DNA of 34,434 nucleotides, taken from Chloroflexota bacterium (GTDB lineage: Bacteria > Chloroflexota > Limnocylindria > QHBO01). Both the position numbers and the translations under genes were made by a program. Each line of letters opens with the position of its first letter. The first letter of the stretch is position 1. Under the pieces are notes generated by a model. It was given only the letters and a program-made list of their open reading frames with translations. It was not told where the DNA came from and made no database searches. Shown here piece by piece: positions 30,909 to 34,434 of this stretch. The stretch is from positions 1 through 34,434 of the forward strand of contig JACDEL010000029.1 in NCBI GenBank assembly GCA_013816405.1. Reading direction: 5' to 3'.

Positions 30909-31415
30909 CCGCACTCCGAAAGGCCCCCTCGGAATAACTCATAGGTAGTGATTAGATCCGCCCTCGCAGGTCGTGCCTCCACCCATATTTCCGAGGGAGC
31001 CGACGCTCTGACCTCGCCGTTCAAGCACTGGTCATCGGTCCACGTGCGGTGGTCCCAGCCGCTCGCGCCATGCCCGCGGCGAACAGGCGCCGCGGGGCGG
31101 CGGGATGCCGAGGTCGGCGGCAGCCTTACGACAGATCAGATCGGCCCAGATGCGGCGGATGGTGGACGGGCGCCAGCTCCAGATATTTGCAGCCCGCGTG
31201 CAGGCCAGAGGTAGCGCCCGGCACGCGTCCGGTGGCAGCGCCGTTGGTGCTTGGTGGCGATCTCAGCTGGCCGCAGATCGCCCGTGTCATGCAGGTGGCG
31301 CAGCCGCTCGATGGCGCGGCTCATGGCGGGGTTGCCGGGATCATCGTGAAGGTGGGCGTAGATGTCGTCGCAGTCATCGGTGGCCAGGCCGGGGCGACCA
31401 GCTTGCTACCAAATT
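30909..31415 (+). other. 507-bp region without a credible gene
   Basis: No intact gene is visible. A 9-bp inverted repeat (CCCTCGGAA at 30926-30934, TTCCGAGGG at 30989-30997) could fold a long hairpin after the lysyl-oxidase-like gene. Minus-strand codons near 31160-31380 (CDDIYAHLHDDPGNP, MSRAIERLRHLHDTGDLRPA) look protein-like but are interrupted, so an old gene remnant is possible. Confidence 0.45.
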
Positions 31416-31502
31416 TGGTGCCGGAGGTGAGATTTGAACTCACACGAGCTTGCGCTCATCGGTGTTTGAGACCGACGCGTCTGCCAGTTCCGCCACTCCG
31501 GC
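31416..31502 (-). tRNA. tRNA-Leu(CAA)
   Basis: Read on the minus strand, GCCGGAG pairs with CTCCGGC as acceptor stem. The TCGGT/ACCGA anticodon stem holds loop CTCAAAC (anticodon CAA), and a long variable arm (GAGCGCAAGCTC) marks a class II tRNA. The T loop is GTTCAAATC. The 3' end reads A-CCA, so the CCA tail is encoded. It reads UUG codons. Confidence 0.93.
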
Positions 31503-31553
31503 GCGGGGAACGCATGGTACCCGCGCGGCAATCGGGCGGCTAGGTGGCCGAGG

Positions 31554-32573
31554 CTAGGCGCGGACTTCCTGGCGCATGAACTGGATGTAGCCGATCGCGA
31601 AGCAGATCACGGTCAGCGCCACCAGCGCCACGACGTGCGGCCACACCAGCAGCAGGCTCTGGTCGAGCGACAGGAGGGTGGGAATCTGCTGCTGCGCCTG
31701 TGACAGCTGGCCGAGCGTGGCCGGCGTGTTCGTGCCAGTCAGCGAGGGATTGAGCAGGACCGATGACGCCTCCGAGTACAGCGTCGTCGGCAGCAGGCGC
31801 AGCACGAAGGCGTGCAGCTGGTAGAGGCCGAGCGCCCGGTCGATGGCCGTGCTGTCGCTCACTGGCGCAATCGCACCCAGGATCAGGTTCAACAGGAAGC
31901 GGCCGAACATGGCCACGGCCATCCAGACCCCGAAGCCGATGAGGGCCGCCGTGGCGGCGCGATGCACCACCACCGAGAGGAGGAGCCCGAACGCGAGCCA
32001 GACCCCGACGTACGCGATCGTCATCACGAACCAGACGATCAGTCGCAGCACCTCCGACCACGCGGGCACGATCCCGAGCCGCAGCAGGCCGAAGCCGGAG
32101 ATGAGCAGGACCACCGACAGCAGGACCAGTGTGATTGCCACCAGGGACGCGACGAACTTGCCGTTGATCACGTCGTCGCGGTGGATCGGCTGAGCGACCA
32201 GGCGGGGCAGCGTGCCCTGCGCCCGCTCCCCGTTGACCGCATCGAACGCGAAGGCAATGCCGAGCAGCGGTGCAGCGAGGCCGATGAATCCCTGCACGCT
32301 GACGTCGAGCCCGAAGATGGAGACGTCCTGCGGCCCGATGATGAAGAGCGCCAGGAAGACCGCTTGGGCCCCGCTCACCTGCGACGCCAGTTCGTGGATC
32401 CGCTCCGTCGCCAGGAAGAGCGGGATCCCCGCTGCCAGGCCGAGCACGATGAGCAGGACGAAGAAGCGAACGCTCAGGACGTGATCCGCGAATTCCTTGG
32501 CGGCCACGACCAGCCATCCGGAGCGCGGGACGCTCCGCGCCGGCGGAGGTGCAGCCGCCTCGACTGCCGTCAT
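31554..32573 (-). CDS. ABC-2 family permease subunit
   Basis: This 339-aa membrane protein starts MTAVEAAAPPPARSVPRSGW and enters a NatB/ABC-2-type layout: one helix (FFVLLIVLGLAAGIPLFLA), a large outer loop, IAFAFDAVNGERAQGTLPRL, DDVINGKFVASLVAI and four more helices, ending in YIQFMRQEVRA. NGERxxGTLxxLxxxPxxRxxxxxGK is the common ABC-2 signature. Its ATG overlaps the ATPase stop (ATGA). The substrate is unknown. Confidence 0.9.
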   Translation of the reverse strand: MTAVEAAAPPPARSVPRSGWLVVAAKEFADHVLSVRFFVLLIVLGLAAGIPLFLATERIHELASQVSGAQAVFLALFIIGPQDVSIFGLDVSVQGFIGLAAPLLGIAFAFDAVNGERAQGTLPRLVAQPIHRDDVINGKFVASLVAITLVLLSVVLLISGFGLLRLGIVPAWSEVLRLIVWFVMTIAYVGVWLAFGLLLSVVVHRAATAALIGFGVWMAVAMFGRFLLNLILGAIAPVSDSTAIDRALGLYQLHAFVLRLLPTTLYSEASSVLLNPSLTGTNTPATLGQLSQAQQQIPTLLSLDQSLLLVWPHVVALVALTVICFAIGYIQFMRQEVRA

Positions 32574-33601
32574 GCGACGGCTCCGACCGGCCCAGCGGAT
32601 TCGACCGCATCCCGATGCAGGCCGGCTTCGAGGAGCGCAGCGCGATAGATGTCGTCCAGCGACGGCTCGGAGGAGCGGATGGCAGTGAGGCCCAGCCCAT
32701 CGCGGGCGGCGCCGGCAAGCACCGCCTCGCGCACCAGGCGTCCGGCGCTGGCCGGTCGAACCTGCAGCCGCCATGGCGCTCCGGGAGCGGAGGCGGGCTC
32801 CACGTGCTCGACCTGCGGGATACCGGCCAGGAACGGCCCGATGCGCTCCGCAGCCTCGGTCGCCTGCTCCCCATCGAACGTCACCTCGACCTGGCCGGTG
32901 TCGTTGCCGAATCGGGTCGCCAGCTCGGACACGGTCCCCAGGCCGATGAGCCGGCCGGCGGCGAAGATGCCAACCCGGTCGCACACGGACTGCACCTGGG
33001 TCAGGAGGTGGCTCGAGAGGAGCACCGTCACGCCGCGCTCACGCACCAGGTCGCGCAGAAGCTGGAGGATCTCGACCACGCCGATCGGGTCGATCGCCGC
33101 GGTCGGTTCGTCGAGGATGAGGATGTCGGGGTCTTTGATCAACGCATCCGCGATGCCGAGCCGCTGAAGCATTCCGCGTGAATAGGTGTCCGCCCGGCCA
33201 TCACCGCGGTGGCTCAATCCCACCTGGCCGAGCGCCTCGTCGATCCGGCCCTCGGCCTCCTCGCCGCGGAGCCCGTTGAGCCGTGCCGTGTACCGCAGGT
33301 TCTGGCGCCCGGTCAGGTCACCGTAGAAGCCGACGCTGTCGGGCAGGTAGCCTACCTGGCGCTTCACGCGGAGAGCGTCCCGAGCCGGGTCGAGGCCCAT
33401 CACCCGCGCGGTGCCAGCAGTCGGCTCGGTCAGGCCCAGGAGCATCAGGATGGTGGTCGTCTTGCCTGCCCCGTTCTGCCCCAGCAGGCCGAAGATCTCC
33501 CCACGACGCAACTCCAGGTCGAGGCTGTCGACAGCCACCAGCTCGCCGTAGCGCTTCGTCAGCCCGGCGGCGACGATGGGCGGTTCGCCGATCTCGGTCA
33601 C
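32570..33601 (-). CDS. ABC transporter ATP-binding protein
   Basis: This 343-aa ATPase has Walker A GQNGAGKT, Q-loop GYLPDSVGFY, signature YSRGMLQRLGIADAL (glycine pair changed to SRG), Walker B ILILDEPTAAID and switch LLSSHLL. The C-terminal 100 residues end in SSEPSLDDIYRAALLEAG. The GTG at 33601 is chosen because it overlaps the stop of the NEW3 gene (GTGA) and begins the conserved part; the frame is open to 33631. It drives the permease encoded next. Confidence 0.92.
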   Translation of the reverse strand: MTEIGEPPIVAAGLTKRYGELVAVDSLDLELRRGEIFGLLGQNGAGKTTTILMLLGLTEPTAGTARVMGLDPARDALRVKRQVGYLPDSVGFYGDLTGRQNLRYTARLNGLRGEEAEGRIDEALGQVGLSHRGDGRADTYSRGMLQRLGIADALIKDPDILILDEPTAAIDPIGVVEILQLLRDLVRERGVTVLLSSHLLTQVQSVCDRVGIFAAGRLIGLGTVSELATRFGNDTGQVEVTFDGEQATEAAERIGPFLAGIPQVEHVEPASAPGAPWRLQVRPASAGRLVREAVLAGAARDGLGLTAIRSSEPSLDDIYRAALLEAGLHRDAVESAGPVGAVA

Positions 33602-34434
33602 CTGCGCCCGTACCGCTGGAAGACCCACCACAGGCCGAACAGGACCAGCGCAATGAGTGCCAGCCCCACGAATCCGAAGAGCGGCGATGTCTCGATCGTC
33701 ATGCGGATCTCGACCGTGCCGTTCGCGTTCGCGGCCGTGGCCTTGTAGGTAACGACGTAGTCGCCCGCGATCGCGTCGTTGGACGGCACCACCGTGGCGG
33801 TGATGGTCTCGTCTTGGCCGGCGGCGACGCTGGCGACCGTGTCGGACGGGCTGAAGGTGACCGTCCAGTCGGTCGGCGCGGTGGCGGAGAGGACCACATT
33901 CTCGAGCGGCTGGGTTCCGCCGTTGTGGAGCACCAGCTGCTGGGTGATCGAGCTGCCGGCCGCACCCGAGTTGCTGAGACGCTGGTCAGGAGTGCTCAGG
34001 GACAGGGAGTTGGTCCCGGTGATGACCACAGTCGGCTTGGCGTCGATCGTCCGGTCGCCGACCGTGGCGCGCACATTGATGTCATACGTTCCCGGGGGGA
34101 CATCCGTCGGGGGCTTGACCGAGACCGACACGCCGGCGCTGTTGCTGGCCTTGACCACGGCGCTCGCCGCCTGTGACTGCCCCGTGAGCGTGGCGTTGAC
34201 CTCCCAGCCCTCGGGACCGACAGCGGTGACGGCGAAAGTGAGGTCCTCCGCACTGTCGTTGCGCAGGTTGAAGTTGAAAGTGAAGTTCGTCCCCGAAGCG
34301 CCCTGCAGCGAGGGATAGTCGCTGGTAAGGGTCACGTCACCGGCCGCCGCGCCGCTCAGCTGAACGGTCAGAGGCAGCGTCGTGCGGGCCGCGCCGGCCG
34401 CGCCGGCCGCCGCGCTCACCGTCACCTTCGAGAC
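33598..34434 (-). CDS. NEW3-domain membrane protein, 5' end outside the window
   Basis: At least 278 residues are present and the gene continues beyond the window. It contains two or more beta-sandwich NEW3 repeats (FNFNLRNDSAEDLTFAVTAV, PPGTYDINVRATVGD; QQLVLHNGGTQPLENVVLSA, AGDYVVTYKATAANANGTVE), followed by one membrane helix (FVGLALIALVLFGLWWVFQR) and a basic end. Such proteins are regularly encoded before ABC-2 ATPase/permease pairs and probably form their extracytoplasmic partner. The stop overlaps the ATPase start. Confidence 0.85.
   Translation of the reverse strand, partial: VSKVTVSAAAGAAGAARTTLPLTVQLSGAAAGDVTLTSDYPSLQGASGTNFTFNFNLRNDSAEDLTFAVTAVGPEGWEVNATLTGQSQAASAVVKASNSAGVSVSVKPPTDVPPGTYDINVRATVGDRTIDAKPTVVITGTNSLSLSTPDQRLSNSGAAGSSITQQLVLHNGGTQPLENVVLSATAPTDWTVTFSPSDTVASVAAGQDETITATVVPSNDAIAGDYVVTYKATAANANGTVEIRMTIETSPLFGFVGLALIALVLFGLWWVFQRYGRR

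Noticed and set aside
31136-31324. 62-codon minus-strand ORF in the gap before the tRNA
   Set aside because: The protein-like stretch starts upstream of its ATG and breaks into another frame; no ribosome site or family match.

Overview
The window is a high-GC stretch of a bacterial chromosome, mostly filled with short genes on both strands. Gene content (STAND-ATPase cyclases, DUF6766-like and small CxxCxC proteins, NEW3/ABC-2 export modules, a GH25-like secreted protein, a bacterial lysyl-oxidase-like protein), many GTG starts and apparently leaderless promoters fit a soil or freshwater Chloroflexota (Limnocylindria-type) or a related actinobacterium-like lineage. The lineage is an inference; no rRNA is present.

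Layout. 1-4.1 kb: nitroreductase remnant, GNAT acetyltransferase, a DrrAB-type ABC exporter, a secreted GH25-like protein and a VOC protein. 4.1-7.8 kb: a decay zone with remnants of DinB-like, LLM/F420 and two ABC-2 permease genes, one intact polytopic membrane protein, a small CxxCxC protein, and insertion-sequence-type end repeats. 7.8-14.7 kb: a HIT protein, then one gene (class III cyclase + STAND ATPase + TPR) cut in two by a complete 3,568-bp transposon. 14.8-19.0 kb: DnaE and a small basic winged-helix-like protein. 19.2-21.9 kb: a polar amino-acid ABC importer. 21.9-24.1 kb: a tightly overlapped Rieske oxygenase / 66-aa repeat ORF / nitrilase operon. 24.1-31.4 kb: mostly small membrane and secreted proteins, including a duplicated small gene with a conserved promoter, and a lysyl-oxidase-like protein. 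31.4-34.4 kb: tRNA-Leu and a NEW3/ATPase/permease operon cut by the window end.

The most striking object is the transposon at 8991-12558. It has perfect 18-bp terminal inverted repeats and a perfect 8-bp target duplication (TCGCCGGG). It encodes an IS1-like single-ORF DDE transposase. Its cargo is a small basic protein, a two-gene Panacea (DUF4065/SocA-like) module resembling a toxin-antitoxin pair, and a DNA methyltransferase fused to an Mrr-like nuclease domain. Removing the element and one target copy restores one open frame of 875 codons. The inserted ends supply the stop codon of the upstream half and a start codon for the downstream half. This is effectively an insertion sequence carrying two addiction or defence-type modules.

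A second pattern runs through the window. At least ten genes have a -10-like hexamer (TANNNT or CANNNT) ending 6-9 nt before a GTG/ATG start with no Shine-Dalgarno site, as expected for leaderless mRNAs. Genes inside operons instead use Shine-Dalgarno sites or ATGA/TGATG overlaps.
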